Positions 32,888 to 41,193 are shown, numbered from the stretch's first letter. The stretch: DNA of 64,000 nt from Lysobacter_I brunescens (GCF_042677005.1 NZ_JBHTIF010000007.1:1-64000), one strand, 5' to 3'. The notes: generated by a model not told the origin, from the sequence alone. Numbers and translations are program-made.

Positions 32888-33988
32888 TCAGTTCTGCGAC
32901 GGGGTGTTTTCCGCGAAGTACTCGTGGTTGTCGGCGTTGTCCAGGGCGCGGGCCGGATCGGTCAGCGCCAGGTTCTTCGCCGCGGACTGGCCATAAGCGT
33001 GGTCGTCGGTCCCGGCCACCACGTTGAAATGGCTCATCTCGTGGATCAGCGTGCCTGCGCGCGAATCGGTACCAGTGTTGTTCGCGCTCCAGAACGCCTT
33101 GCAGACGAAGATCTCGTACGGGCGGGTCGGATACACGTAGGCGTAGTAGTTCTGGTTGCAGCCGCAGTTGATCGTGATCTGGCCGCCGCTCTGGTCCATC
33201 GCGGTATCGATGTTCGCGAAGTGCTGCTTCGCGGTGGAATAGCGCGACGAGGTGTAGGCGCCGAACCAGGTGGTGTAGCGCGGGCCGGCCGTGCCGGCGG
33301 TGAGGTAACCCTTGGCGTTCTCGGAATAGTTGCGCGCGGCGGTGACCGCGTTGCCGGCGCCGCTGATCTGGGTGCTGCTGCAGCCCTTGTAGGTCACGCC
33401 GCCCACCACGCTGCCGCCGGCGCTCGGCTTGGCGCGATTGATCGCCTGCGCGCCCGCGATCTTCGCCGACGAACCGTCCACCCACAGGCGGATCGGTGCG
33501 CCCTGCGCGACCATCGCCCGGCCGTTGGCATGACGCAGCTGCTTGCCGTCGGACATCGAGGCCCACTGCAGCGGCGCCGCGAAAGTCACGGTGTAGTCGC
33601 CGGTCTGCGACAGGTCGTACATCGCGCCGAGATCGACGACGGCGCGATGGCTGCGGCCCGGCCGCAGGATCGTGTAGTCGGTCGCGCTCGGTACGCCGCG
33701 CTTGATCATCCGGCCTTCGAAGCGCAGCGCCTCGCCATCGCGGCTCACCGCGAACAGGTTCGATTCCGCAGCGGCCGACGGCAGCTGCCAGTTCGGGATG
33801 CGCGCGGTCTTGCGGCTGGTGTTGGTGACGGTGACCTCGACCTGGCCGCCGCCTAGCGCCATCACGCTGACGCGCAGCGGGTTGTTGCGCTCGAAGCGCG
33901 ATGCCGCGTCCGTCGATGCGAACACGCTGGAAACGGCGGCGGCGAGCACGGTGGTCGCGCCGATGGTGGTGAGTACGTTGAACTTCAT
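32888..33988 (-). CDS. Secreted M35 (aspzincin) family metallo-endopeptidase, copy 2
   Basis: The 366-residue protein is built like copy 1: signal peptide at about 1-25, a propeptide-like beta domain (VEVTVTNTSRKTARIPNWQL), then the aspzincin domain with HEMSH at 316-320 and the full consensus GTDDHAYG. Cys pattern and C-terminal NADNHEYFAENTPSQN are kept. M35 enzymes cleave on the N side of Lys or Arg in several members; specificity here is not readable. Separate terminators mean it can be expressed apart from copy 1. Confidence 0.92.
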   Translation of the reverse strand: MKFNVLTTIGATTVLAAAVSSVFASTDAASRFERNNPLRVSVMALGGGQVEVTVTNTSRKTARIPNWQLPSAAAESNLFAVSRDGEALRFEGRMIKRGVPSATDYTILRPGRSHRAVVDLGAMYDLSQTGDYTVTFAAPLQWASMSDGKQLRHANGRAMVAQGAPIRLWVDGSSAKIAGAQAINRAKPSAGGSVVGGVTYKGCSSTQISGAGNAVTAARNYSENAKGYLTAGTAGPRYTTWFGAYTSSRYSTAKQHFANIDTAMDQSGGQITINCGCNQNYYAYVYPTRPYEIFVCKAFWSANNTGTDSRAGTLIHEMSHFNVVAGTDDHAYGQSAAKNLALTDPARALDNADNHEYFAENTPSQN

Positions 33989-34115
33989 CCAGTTGCCCCC
34001 GGAAAGTTGAAGTGATCGGAACGTCCGCCATCTGCGGACGGCCGATCATGGGCGCCGGATGCCGATCGCGCACGCTGCGATGCAGCAGTCGCGATCGTTC
34101 GGAAGGCTGAAAATG

Positions 34116-34142
34116 CAATGGCCCCGCGATGCGGGGCCATTG
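34116..34142 (-). terminator. Terminator of the cytochrome gene
   Basis: CAATGGCCCCGC and GCGGGGCCATTG form 12-base arms around a three-base loop. In the minus direction the stem is followed by CATTTTC. It lies about 80 bases after the cytochrome stop codon. Confidence 0.7.
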
Positions 34143-34222
34143 ATCGATGCGTATCCGTGCTGGATGTATACGTTATGTCGTGTCGCGTTATCTTGTATCG
34201 CTGCGAGCGACTCGAACGTCGC

Positions 34223-34663
34223 TCACTTGAAATCCTGGTGGCAGCCCTTGCAGCTCTCGCCGATCTTCGCGGTCACCGCGTTCACGCCTTCGCAGTTGAG
34301 CGGCGGAGAACTCAGCGCGGCGTCGAGCGTGGCGCGCATGCCGCTGGCCTGCTTGACGAAGCGCTCGTCGTCGGCGAGATCCGGGAACGCGCGTTCCAGG
34401 TCGTCTGCCATCGTGCGCAGCGCCTTGAGGTGCGGGATGACGTCGGTGGCGTTGCAGCGGTTCTGCGCGGCCTTGCCGCCGAGCTGCTTCATGTGCCACT
34501 CCTGCACGTACATCACGCTCTCGTGGAAGTGATCCTTCCGGGCATTGAGCGCGTTGAGCACCATCACGGTGGCGATCGCGCCGACCACGATGCCGATCAG
34601 CAGCATGAAGAAATAGCGCTTGAAGGCGGAAGGCGCGGTGGTGGTTTCCGGGGTGGTCGACAT
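34223..34663 (-). CDS. Membrane-anchored c-type cytochrome, class II-like
   Basis: The 146-residue protein has an uncleaved-looking N-terminal helix (residues 17-38, FMLLIGIVVGAIATVMVL). A helical domain follows, with the heme motif CKGCH only a few residues from the C-terminus, the arrangement seen in cytochrome c' and related class II cytochromes. Two further Cys (NRCNAT and LNCEGV) may pair. Heme would be attached in the periplasm by the Ccm system encoded in this window. AAAGGAG precedes ATG 34663. Partner and redox role are unknown. Confidence 0.78.
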   Translation of the reverse strand: MSTTPETTTAPSAFKRYFFMLLIGIVVGAIATVMVLNALNARKDHFHESVMYVQEWHMKQLGGKAAQNRCNATDVIPHLKALRTMADDLERAFPDLADDERFVKQASGMRATLDAALSSPPLNCEGVNAVTAKIGESCKGCHQDFK

Positions 34664-34739
34664 GCCTGAGGCTCCTTTCTGGATGGCGGAAAACATACCA
34701 TGCCCGGCGGACAGGACCGGTCCGCGCCGTTCGACGCGG

Positions 34740-34745
34740 TAAAAT
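34740..34745 (+). promoter_or_regulatory. Candidate -10 element of tcdA
   Basis: TAAAAT ends seven bases before the tcdA ATG at 34753, so initiation would fall at or next to the start codon, and no ribosome binding site is present. A leaderless mRNA is suggested. No strong -35 is seen. Confidence 0.45.
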
Positions 34746-34752
34746 CCCCGGC

Positions 34753-35568
34753 ATGACGACCCCAGCCCTCGACGACACCTGGACCGAACGCTTCGCCGGC
34801 ATCGACCGGCTCTACGGCGCCGGCGCACTGGCGCGCTTCTCGCGCTGCCATGTCGCCGTCGTCGGCCTCGGTGGCGTCGGTTCCTGGGTGGTCGAGGCGC
34901 TGGCGCGCAGCGGGGTGGGGCGGTTGACCCTGGTCGATGCGGACGACCTCTGCGTGTCCAACACCAATCGGCAGCTGCCCGCGCTCGCCGGCCAGTACGG
35001 GCGCGGCAAGGCGCAGGCGATGGCCGAGCGCTGCCGCGCGATCAACCCGGCGATGCAGGTCGACGAGATCGCCAGCTTCCTCACGCCATCCAACCTCGAA
35101 GAGATCCTCGGGCGCGGCTACGACCTGGTCATCGATGCCTGCGACAGTTTCCGCACCAAGGTCGAGGCGATCGCCTGGTGCCGGCGCCGCAAGCTGCCGA
35201 TCCTCACCGTCGGCGCGGCCGGCGGCAGGCTCGATCCCACCCTCGTCCGCGTGCGCGATCTCTCGCGCACCGAGCACGACGCCATGCTCGCGCTGATCCG
35301 CAAGAAGCTGCGCGCCGAATTCAATTTCCCGAAGAACCACCAGCGCTATTTCGGCGTGCCCGCGATCTATTCGCTTGAGAACGTGCAGTACCCGCAGGCC
35401 GACGGTACGGTCTGCGGCCTGCGCCCGAAGCTTGGTGCGGACGCCGCGCTCAAGCTCGACTGCGGCGTCGGCCTCGGCGCCGCGACCCACATCACCGGTG
35501 CCTTCGCCTTCGCGGCTGCCGGCAAGGCGCTGGAGATGCTGCTGAAACCGAAGAAACCGGACGCCTGA
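34753..35568 (+). CDS. tcdA: tRNA threonylcarbamoyladenosine dehydratase (TcdA/CsdL)
   Basis: The 271-residue protein has an E1/ThiF-like fold: the nucleotide motif VAVVGLGGVGSWVVEALARSG, then VDADDLCVSNTNRQLPA, VIDACDSFRTK and a conserved NFPKNHQRYFGVPAIYS. It uses ATP to cyclise t6A37 of ANN-decoding tRNAs to the hydantoin ct6A in the cytosol. Length matches E. coli TcdA (268). It is divergent from the cytochrome gene and transcribed alone. Confidence 0.95.
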   Translation: MTTPALDDTWTERFAGIDRLYGAGALARFSRCHVAVVGLGGVGSWVVEALARSGVGRLTLVDADDLCVSNTNRQLPALAGQYGRGKAQAMAERCRAINPAMQVDEIASFLTPSNLEEILGRGYDLVIDACDSFRTKVEAIAWCRRRKLPILTVGAAGGRLDPTLVRVRDLSRTEHDAMLALIRKKLRAEFNFPKNHQRYFGVPAIYSLENVQYPQADGTVCGLRPKLGADAALKLDCGVGLGAATHITGAFAFAAAGKALEMLLKPKKPDA

Positions 35569-35604
35569 CCGGGCCGTCCGGTCGGACGCATCGCTCGCAA
35601 CGGT

Positions 35605-35630
35605 CCATCCCAGTCGTGCGGCTGGGATGG
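35605..35630 (+). terminator. Hairpin between tcdA and pirin 2
   Basis: CCATCCCAG and CTGGGATGG form nine-base arms around an eight-base loop, 36 bases after tcdA. There is no T-tract, so it may be a weak terminator or a leader structure ahead of the pirin gene. Confidence 0.4.
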
Positions 35631-35679
35631 CGGAGGGCGGCCCCGCATCTTGCGGCAGTCCCATTCCGAGGAGCGTCCC

Positions 35680-36555
35680 ATGTCCCATCCCGCCACCGCG
35701 CCTGCAGCCCGCGTCATCCGCACTGTCCAGGGCATGCCCACGTCCGATGGCGCCGGCGTGAAGCTGCGTCGCGTGATCGGCACGCCGCAGCTGCCGGACC
35801 TCGACCCGTTCCTGATGCTGGACGAGTTCGGCACCGACCGCGCCGAGGACTACATCGCCGGCTTCCCGGAGCATCCGCATCGCGGGTTCGAGACCGTCAC
35901 CTACATGCTCGACGGCCGCATGCGCCATCGCGACAACCGCGGCAACGAAGGCCTGCTTGTGCCGGGTGCGGTGCAGTGGATGACCGCCGGGCGCGGCGTG
36001 GTGCATTCGGAAATGCCCGAGCAGCAGGAGGGCCGCATGCGCGGTTTCCAGCTGTGGGTGAACCTGCCGGCGCGGCTGAAGATGAGCGAGCCCGCCTACC
36101 AGGAATTCGCGCCCGACCGCATCCCGGTGGCGCATCCGGCCGAGGGCGTCTCGATCAAGGTGATCGCCGGCCGTGTCGCCGATGCCGGGGGCGGCGATGT
36201 CGTCGGCCCGATCGTGCAGCCGGCCACGGATCCGCTGTACCTGGACATCGACCTCGCGCCCGGCCGGACTTGGTCGACGGCGCTGCCGGAAGGTCACAAC
36301 GCCTTCGTCTTCGTCTTCGAGGGCGCGCTGTCGGTGGGCGAGGGCGCTGAAGCGCGACCGCTGGCGCTGCACACCCTCGGGGTGCTCGGTGGCGGCGAGC
36401 GGCTGACGCTGACGGCGGGCGCTTCGGGTGCCCGCGCGATCCTGGTCGGCGGCAGGCCGCTGCGCGAACCGGTCGCCAAATACGGGCCGTTCGTGATGAA
36501 CACCAAGGAGGAACTGATGCAGGCGTTCGTGGACTACCAGGAAGGCCGGTTCTGA
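35680..36555 (+). CDS. Pirin family protein (copy 2)
   Basis: The 291-residue bicupin has the standard pirin N-terminus (LPDLDPFLMLDEFGTD), metal site HPHRGFETVTYMLDG with HRDNRGN, and GAVQWMTAGRGVVHSEMP. These give three His and one Glu as ligands. The C-terminal cupin is intact. The strong Shine-Dalgarno GAGGAG sits before ATG 35680. It is closer to the classical pirin consensus than copy 1 at 13308. Enzymatic activity (quercetinase-like) is possible but unproven. Confidence 0.92.
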   Translation: MSHPATAPAARVIRTVQGMPTSDGAGVKLRRVIGTPQLPDLDPFLMLDEFGTDRAEDYIAGFPEHPHRGFETVTYMLDGRMRHRDNRGNEGLLVPGAVQWMTAGRGVVHSEMPEQQEGRMRGFQLWVNLPARLKMSEPAYQEFAPDRIPVAHPAEGVSIKVIAGRVADAGGGDVVGPIVQPATDPLYLDIDLAPGRTWSTALPEGHNAFVFVFEGALSVGEGAEARPLALHTLGVLGGGERLTLTAGASGARAILVGGRPLREPVAKYGPFVMNTKEELMQAFVDYQEGRF

Positions 36556-36572
36556 GCGCCGCTTTCTGAAAC

Positions 36573-36600
36573 GACGACGGCGCCACAGGGCGCCGTCGTC
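36573..36600. terminator. Bidirectional terminator between pirin 2 and the secreted protein gene
   Basis: GACGACGGCGCC and GGCGCCGTCGTC form 12-base arms around a four-base loop, located between two convergent genes. The T-tract is poor on both strands. Confidence 0.6.
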
Positions 36601-36634
36601 GGGAAGTACCGGATCGGTGTAGGGAGCGACGGGA

Positions 36635-37093
36635 TCAGTTCCCCGCCAGCGCCGGATTGAACTGCAGGCCCTGCACCATGTCCTTGTAGCGGCCGAGGTT
36701 TTCGGCGTTGTCGGTCCGGATGAACACGTGCGCGACGTTGTTCGGTGCGACCTTCACCAGGGTCTCGCGGATCAGCTCGTTCGGCCGGGCGGCGATCTCG
36801 CTGCGGTACCAGTAGGTTTTCTGCCCGTCGATGACGCTTTCGCCGTCGCGCAGGGCGCTGTTCGGTTTGAAGGGCGAGCTGCGGCCGATGGTCACGGCGA
36901 ACGCTTCCTTGCCGTCGTCGCTGCGCATCGCGCGGCACAGCAGCATGTCGGGGGTTCGGAGGACCTGCCAGGAGAGGCTGTCCGCGGCCTCTTTCGGCAG
37001 ATTCGGACACTCAGGGGCAGCATTCTGCGCATTCGCGCCACAGGCCCAGAACGCTGCGACCAACGACAAACACAAGGAAAACTTGGTTTTCAT
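36635..37093 (-). CDS. Secreted hypothetical protein (paralog of 38104-38583)
   Basis: The 152-residue protein has a signal peptide (1-23, cleavage at GANAQ). The mature domain has Cys at APECPN and MLLCRAM, then SPFKPNS, YWYRSEIAARPNELIRETLV and VFIRTDNAENLGRYKD. GAGG lies upstream of ATG 37093. It shares its whole layout with the protein encoded on the other side of the aquaporin gene. I do not recognise the family; a small periplasmic protein with one disulfide is the best description. Confidence 0.75.
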   Translation of the reverse strand: MKTKFSLCLSLVAAFWACGANAQNAAPECPNLPKEAADSLSWQVLRTPDMLLCRAMRSDDGKEAFAVTIGRSSPFKPNSALRDGESVIDGQKTYWYRSEIAARPNELIRETLVKVAPNNVAHVFIRTDNAENLGRYKDMVQGLQFNPALAGN

Positions 37094-37248
37094 GGCGACC
37101 CTCACTGAACTTACGGGGGAGATGCCGGCCGATGTCGTGCCGGCTTACCATAAGTCCAAGCAGATTGCATGCCAATTTTTCGGACTGGATCGTTGCATCT
37201 GCAACGGTTTCCGAGCTGCTGCTTCCATGTTGAGACCGGATGGCACGA

Positions 37249-37270
37249 CGCCGCACCTTTCGGTGCGGCG
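37249..37270 (-). terminator. Terminator of the aquaporin gene
   Basis: CGCCGCACC and GGTGCGGCG form nine-base arms around a TTTC loop, about 28 bases after the aquaporin stop. There is no long T-tract. Confidence 0.5.
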
Positions 37271-37297
37271 CCTGAAGGTCAGGGGATCGCTTTCGGC

Positions 37298-38014
37298 TCA
37301 GTCGCCGTCGTTGCCCAGCCAGCGGTACAGGTAGCCGCCGATCAGTCCGCCGAGGATCGGGGCCAGCCAGAACAGCCACAGCTGCTGCAGCGCGCCGCCG
37401 CCGACGAAGACCGCGACGCCGGTGGAGCGGGCCGGGTTCACCGAGGTGTTCGTCACCGGGATGCTGATCAGATGGATGAGGGTGAGCGCCAGGCCGATGG
37501 CGATCGGCGCGAAGCCCGCCGGTGCGCGCTTGTGGGTGGCGCCGAGGATGACGATCAGGAAGAACGCGGTCAGCACGACCTCGCAGAGGAATGCCGCCGC
37601 TGCCGCATAGCCGCCCGGGGACAGCGCGTCGTAGCCGTTGGTGGCGAATGCGCCGGGCGACGCGGAGTCGATGACGAAATCCGGCTGCCCGCTGGCGATC
37701 TGGAACAGGACGAAGCCGGCCGCGATGGCGCCCGCCACCTGCGCCCCGATGTAGGCCGGCAGGTCCTTCGCCGCGAAACGGCCGCCGGCCCACAGCCCGA
37801 AGCTCACCGCAGGATTGAAGTGCCCGCCGGAGATGTGTCCCAATGCATAGGCGCCGGTCAGCACGGTCAGGCCGAAGGCCAGCGACACGCCGAGCAGGCC
37901 GATGCCCAGGGGATTGCCGTCTCCACCGAAGTTCGCGGCCAGCACCGCGCTGCCGCAACCGCCGAACACAAGCCAGAACGTGCCGAGGAACTCGGCGCTC
38001 AATCGCTTCAGCAT
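37298..38014 (-). CDS. aqpZ: Aquaporin Z-like water channel
   Basis: The 238-residue protein has six membrane helices with two half-helices bearing GGHFNPAVSFG and TSVNPARSTG, the paired NPA motifs. The N-terminus MLKRLSAEFLGTFWLVFGGCGSAVLA is typical AqpZ. It conducts water across the inner membrane; the selectivity-filter Arg in NPAR is present. AGGAGG precedes ATG 38014. It is flanked by two paralogous secreted proteins on the same strand. Confidence 0.95.
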   Translation of the reverse strand: MLKRLSAEFLGTFWLVFGGCGSAVLAANFGGDGNPLGIGLLGVSLAFGLTVLTGAYALGHISGGHFNPAVSFGLWAGGRFAAKDLPAYIGAQVAGAIAAGFVLFQIASGQPDFVIDSASPGAFATNGYDALSPGGYAAAAAFLCEVVLTAFFLIVILGATHKRAPAGFAPIAIGLALTLIHLISIPVTNTSVNPARSTGVAVFVGGGALQQLWLFWLAPILGGLIGGYLYRWLGNDGD

Positions 38015-38103
38015 GTCGATCCTCCTGTCGGGTGGTGCAAGACCGCCCGGGATGGGCGGCGAATTGCGGTGCGGATCGCCTGCCGGTGCCGGCGCCGGAT
38101 CGG

Positions 38104-38583
38104 TCAGTCCTCGTAGTCCGGGAACGGCAGGGTCACCACGTACTCCTGGTACTTCGCGAGGGTCGCGGCGTCGTTCGCGCGCAGCGAGACGTGCACGACG
38201 CGGTCCTCGGCGACCGGGATGAGGGTTTCGCGGATCAGCACATTCGGTTGGCTCGGCAATTCGCTGCTGTACCAGTACAGCTCGCGGCCGTTGAGCATCG
38301 ATTCCTCGGCGCGGTCGGCCCGGCGCGGCTTGAACGGCGATTCGCGACTGATCGTCAGTGCGAACGCCTCGGCGCCGCCTTCCTGCATGATCGCGCGGCA
38401 GACCACGAGGTCGGGAAGCCGCATCGCTTCCCAGCGGAGCGCCTCGGCGGTCGCGGGCGGAAAGCCGGGGCATTCCTCGAAATTGGTCCAGGGGGCGGAC
38501 TGGGCCTGCGCATTGCCTGCCCAGAAGCCGGCCAACAGCAGCAGACAGGCCGGTGTCCTCAGGATCGGTGCCATCGAATTCAC
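38104..38583 (-). CDS. Secreted hypothetical protein (paralog of 36635-37093)
   Basis: The 159-residue protein starts at GTG 38583, chosen because GGAG lies eight bases upstream; ATG 38574 is the alternative. Signal peptide ends near GNAQAQ. Mature features match its paralog: FEECPGFPPATAEALRWEAM, LVVCRAIM, SPFKPRRAD, YWYSSELPSQPNVLIRETLI and VHVSLRANDAATLAKYQEYV. Function is unknown. The pair probably arose by duplication around the aquaporin gene. Confidence 0.75.
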   Translation of the reverse strand: MNSMAPILRTPACLLLLAGFWAGNAQAQSAPWTNFEECPGFPPATAEALRWEAMRLPDLVVCRAIMQEGGAEAFALTISRESPFKPRRADRAEESMLNGRELYWYSSELPSQPNVLIRETLIPVAEDRVVHVSLRANDAATLAKYQEYVVTLPFPDYED

Positions 38584-38741
38584 TACGGGGTCTCCATGGT
38601 GGCGAACGAAATTGCGTCCCTGCGCGTGGGCGGTCCTCCACTCCCGACCATAAGCCACCCCGGCCCGCGTGACCAGTCGTTCCGGGAAATTTCGTTGTCC
38701 GCAGCCGGCCCAGGCGGCGCCGACGCCGCCGGGGGCCTGGC

Positions 38742-39530
38742 TCAGCGCCGCCCCAGGATCAATTCCAGTACCAGGTTGCTGCCGAAGTAGGCCAGGACCA
38801 GCAGGATCATCGCGCCCAGGGTCCAGCGCACCGCCTTCGCGCCGCGCCAGCCCTGCAGGCGGCGTCCCAGCAGCAGGGCGCCGAAGGCCAGCCAGGACAG
38901 CACGCTGAACACGGTCTTGTGCGCCAGGTGCTGGGCCAGCAGGTCCTCGACGAACAACACGCCGGTCAGCAGGGTCGCCGTCAGCAGCGCGAAGCCGACC
39001 GCGATCGTGCGGAACAGCAGGGTTTCCAGCTCCACCAGCGGCGGCAGCGCGCGCAGCCAGCCGCGCAGCCGGCGCTGGCGCAGTGCGCGCTCCTGCAGCA
39101 GCGACAGGATGGCCAGCACCGAGGCCAGGGCGAGCGTGGCGTAGGCGAGCAGGGCGCACCAGGCATGCAGCTGCAGGCGCCAGTCCATCTGCTGCGGATC
39201 CTGACGGCCGACGAGGCCGTAACCGATGGCGACGACCGCCGCGATCGGAAAGACGATCACGCCCAGCGCCGCCATTCGCCCGCGCACCCCGACCAGCACG
39301 GTCAGCAGGGCCATGCCCAGGCCGACCAGGGACAGCGCCGAGAAGAAGTGGAGATTCGCGCCGCCGGCCTCGTGCCAGGCGCGCAGGTGCGCGGTGCCAT
39401 GCACCATCACGGCCGCGAGCGGCGTCAGCCACAGCGGTGTCGGCACCGAGGGACCGAGGGTCGCCAGGCGACGGAACAGCAGCCCGGTCGCGGTCAGGTA
39501 GAGGGCGGCGGCGATGAGAACGAATGTCAT
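38742..39530 (-). CDS. ypjD: Inner membrane cytochrome c assembly-family protein (YpjD/HemX-like)
   Basis: The 262-residue protein has about eight membrane helices and belongs to the CcsA/HemX superfamily (LHFFSALSLVGLG; LQLHAWCALLAYATLALASV; HLAHKTVFSVLSW). Its place next to and divergent from ffh is conserved across gammaproteobacteria, which supports the name. The family binds heme in cytochrome maturation proteins, but the role of YpjD itself is not well established. Conserved His residues on helices are present. Confidence 0.85.
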   Translation of the reverse strand: MTFVLIAAALYLTATGLLFRRLATLGPSVPTPLWLTPLAAVMVHGTAHLRAWHEAGGANLHFFSALSLVGLGMALLTVLVGVRGRMAALGVIVFPIAAVVAIGYGLVGRQDPQQMDWRLQLHAWCALLAYATLALASVLAILSLLQERALRQRRLRGWLRALPPLVELETLLFRTIAVGFALLTATLLTGVLFVEDLLAQHLAHKTVFSVLSWLAFGALLLGRRLQGWRGAKAVRWTLGAMILLVLAYFGSNLVLELILGRR

Positions 39531-39570
39531 CCGGGCAGTGTCGCACAGGCCGGTCGCCCGGCGCAGGGCC

Positions 39571-39576
39571 TATAAT
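39571..39576 (+). promoter_or_regulatory. -10 element of ffh
   Basis: A consensus TATAAT lies 28 bases before the ffh ATG, in the 74-base gap between ffh and ypjD, and is followed by CGCGC. The -35 region is not consensus. Confidence 0.7.
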
Positions 39577-39604
39577 CGCGCTTTTCCACCTGCGGCGGCT
39601 CCCC

Positions 39605-40981
39605 ATGTTCGAATCCCTCACCCAGCGTCTGTCCGGCACCATCGAGCGCCTCCGTGGCCGCGGCCGGTTGACCGAGGAGAACATCCGCGAGGCCACGCGC
39701 GAAGTGCGCATCGCACTGCTCGAAGCCGACGTCGCGCTGCCGGTGGTGCAGGCGCTGATCGAGCGCATCAAGGTGCGTGCGGTCGGCCAGGAAGTGCTGA
39801 AGTCGCTGACACCGGGCCAGGCCCTGATCAAGATCGTCCGCGACGAACTCACCGCCGTCATGGGCTCGGCCGCGTCCGACCTCAATCTCAATGTCCCGGC
39901 GCCCGCCGTCATCCTCATGGCCGGCCTGCAGGGCGCGGGCAAGACCACCACGGTCGGCAAGCTCGCCAAGCACCTGAAGGAAAAGCGGAAGAAGAAGGTG
40001 ATGGTGGTGTCCGCCGACGTGTACCGTCCGGCCGCGATCGAACAGCTGAAGACGCTCGCGCAGCAGGTCGACGTGCTGTTCTTCCCGTCGGACCCGTCGC
40101 AGAAGCCCGAAGCGATCGTGAAGGCCGCGATCGACGACGCGAAGAAGTCCTACGTCGACGTGCTGATCGTCGACACCGCCGGCCGACTCGCCATCGACGA
40201 AGCGATGATGGCCGAGATCAAGGTCCTGCACGCGGCGGTGAATCCGGTCGAGACCCTGTTCGTGGTCGACTCGATGACCGGCCAGGACGCCGCGACCACC
40301 GCCAAGGCTTTCAGCGAGGCCCTGCCGCTCACCGGCGTCGTGCTGACCAAGACCGACGGCGACGCGCGCGGCGGCGCGGCGCTCAGCGTGCGCTACATCA
40401 CCGGCCGTCCGATCAAGTTCATCGGCGTGGGCGAGAAGCCCGACGGCCTCGACGTGTTCCACCCCGACCGCGTCGCCAGCCGCATCCTCGACATGGGCGA
40501 CGTGCTGTCGCTGGTCGAGCAGGTCGAGCAGCAGGTCGACAAGGACAAGGCGCAGAAGCTTGCCGAGAAAGTCGCCAAGGGCAAGAAGTTCGACCTCAAC
40601 GACATGCGCGACCAGCTCGAACAGATGCAGAACATGGGCGGCATCGGCGGCCTGATGGACAAGCTGCCGGGCATGGGCCAGATCCCCGACGCGGTGAAGA
40701 ACCAGGTCACCGGCAAGGAAGTGCCGCGCATGATCGCGATCATCAATTCGATGACGAAGAAGGAGCGCCGGCATCCGGACATCCTCAACGGCTCTCGCCG
40801 CGCCCGCATCGCCCGTGGCGCCGGCATGACCCCGGCGGACGTCAACAAGCTGATGAAGCAGTACCAGCAGATGGAAAAGATGATGAGCAAGCTCAGCGCC
40901 GGCGGCATGAAGGGCCTGATGCGGGGCATGCGCGGCATGATGGGCGGCGGCATGGGCCGGGGCGGGATGCCGTTTCGGTGA
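39605..40981 (+). CDS. ffh: Signal recognition particle protein Ffh
   Basis: The 458-residue SRP54 GTPase binds 4.5S RNA and signal sequences emerging from the ribosome and hands the complex to FtsY. Order: N domain (1-85), G domain with GLQGAGKTTTVGKLAKHLK, DTAGRLAID, TKTDGDARGG and KFIGVGEKPDGLD, then the Met-rich M domain (330-458) ending in a run of Met and Gly. Length matches family. ATG 39605 begins the usual MFESLTQRL. Confidence 0.97.
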   Translation: MFESLTQRLSGTIERLRGRGRLTEENIREATREVRIALLEADVALPVVQALIERIKVRAVGQEVLKSLTPGQALIKIVRDELTAVMGSAASDLNLNVPAPAVILMAGLQGAGKTTTVGKLAKHLKEKRKKKVMVVSADVYRPAAIEQLKTLAQQVDVLFFPSDPSQKPEAIVKAAIDDAKKSYVDVLIVDTAGRLAIDEAMMAEIKVLHAAVNPVETLFVVDSMTGQDAATTAKAFSEALPLTGVVLTKTDGDARGGAALSVRYITGRPIKFIGVGEKPDGLDVFHPDRVASRILDMGDVLSLVEQVEQQVDKDKAQKLAEKVAKGKKFDLNDMRDQLEQMQNMGGIGGLMDKLPGMGQIPDAVKNQVTGKEVPRMIAIINSMTKKERRHPDILNGSRRARIARGAGMTPADVNKLMKQYQQMEKMMSKLSAGGMKGLMRGMRGMMGGGMGRGGMPFR

Positions 40982-41000
40982 TCGGGCTGCGCCCGATCAC

Positions 41001-41093
41001 CCCAAAGTTTGCTTCGCAAAACTTTGGGCCCCAGTCGGTGCGCCTCCACACCCCATTCGTGCCTTCGGCACGAATCGCCCCTAACTTAGGGGC
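41001..41093. other. Cluster of three hairpins between ffh and rpsP
   Basis: Three inverted repeats follow one another: CCCAAAGTTT/AAACTTTGGG (41001-41028), ATTCGTGCC/GGCACGAAT (41055-41075) and GCCCCTAA/TTAGGGGC (41077-41093). None has a good T-tract. They lie 20-112 bases after ffh and before the rpsP promoter, so they may end ffh transcription or be remnants of repeats. Confidence 0.6.
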
Positions 41094-41187
41094 TTGGGGG
41101 CTTCCAGGGTCGCTTGGCTGCCCCTCGATTACTGTCGTGAGCGGTTCGCCATTGATGGGCAGGGTTTCCCTGCCCGGATCGGCCCGC

Positions 41188-41193
41188 TATAAT
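41188..41193 (+). promoter_or_regulatory. -10 element of the rpsP-rimM-trmD transcript
   Basis: TATAAT is followed by CGCCGGCTT. TTTCCC at 41165-41170 lies 17 bases upstream as a possible -35. A hairpin GGGCAGGG/CCCTGCCC (41157-41175) overlaps the -35 region. The rpsP start is 48 bases downstream of the hexamer. Confidence 0.65.
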
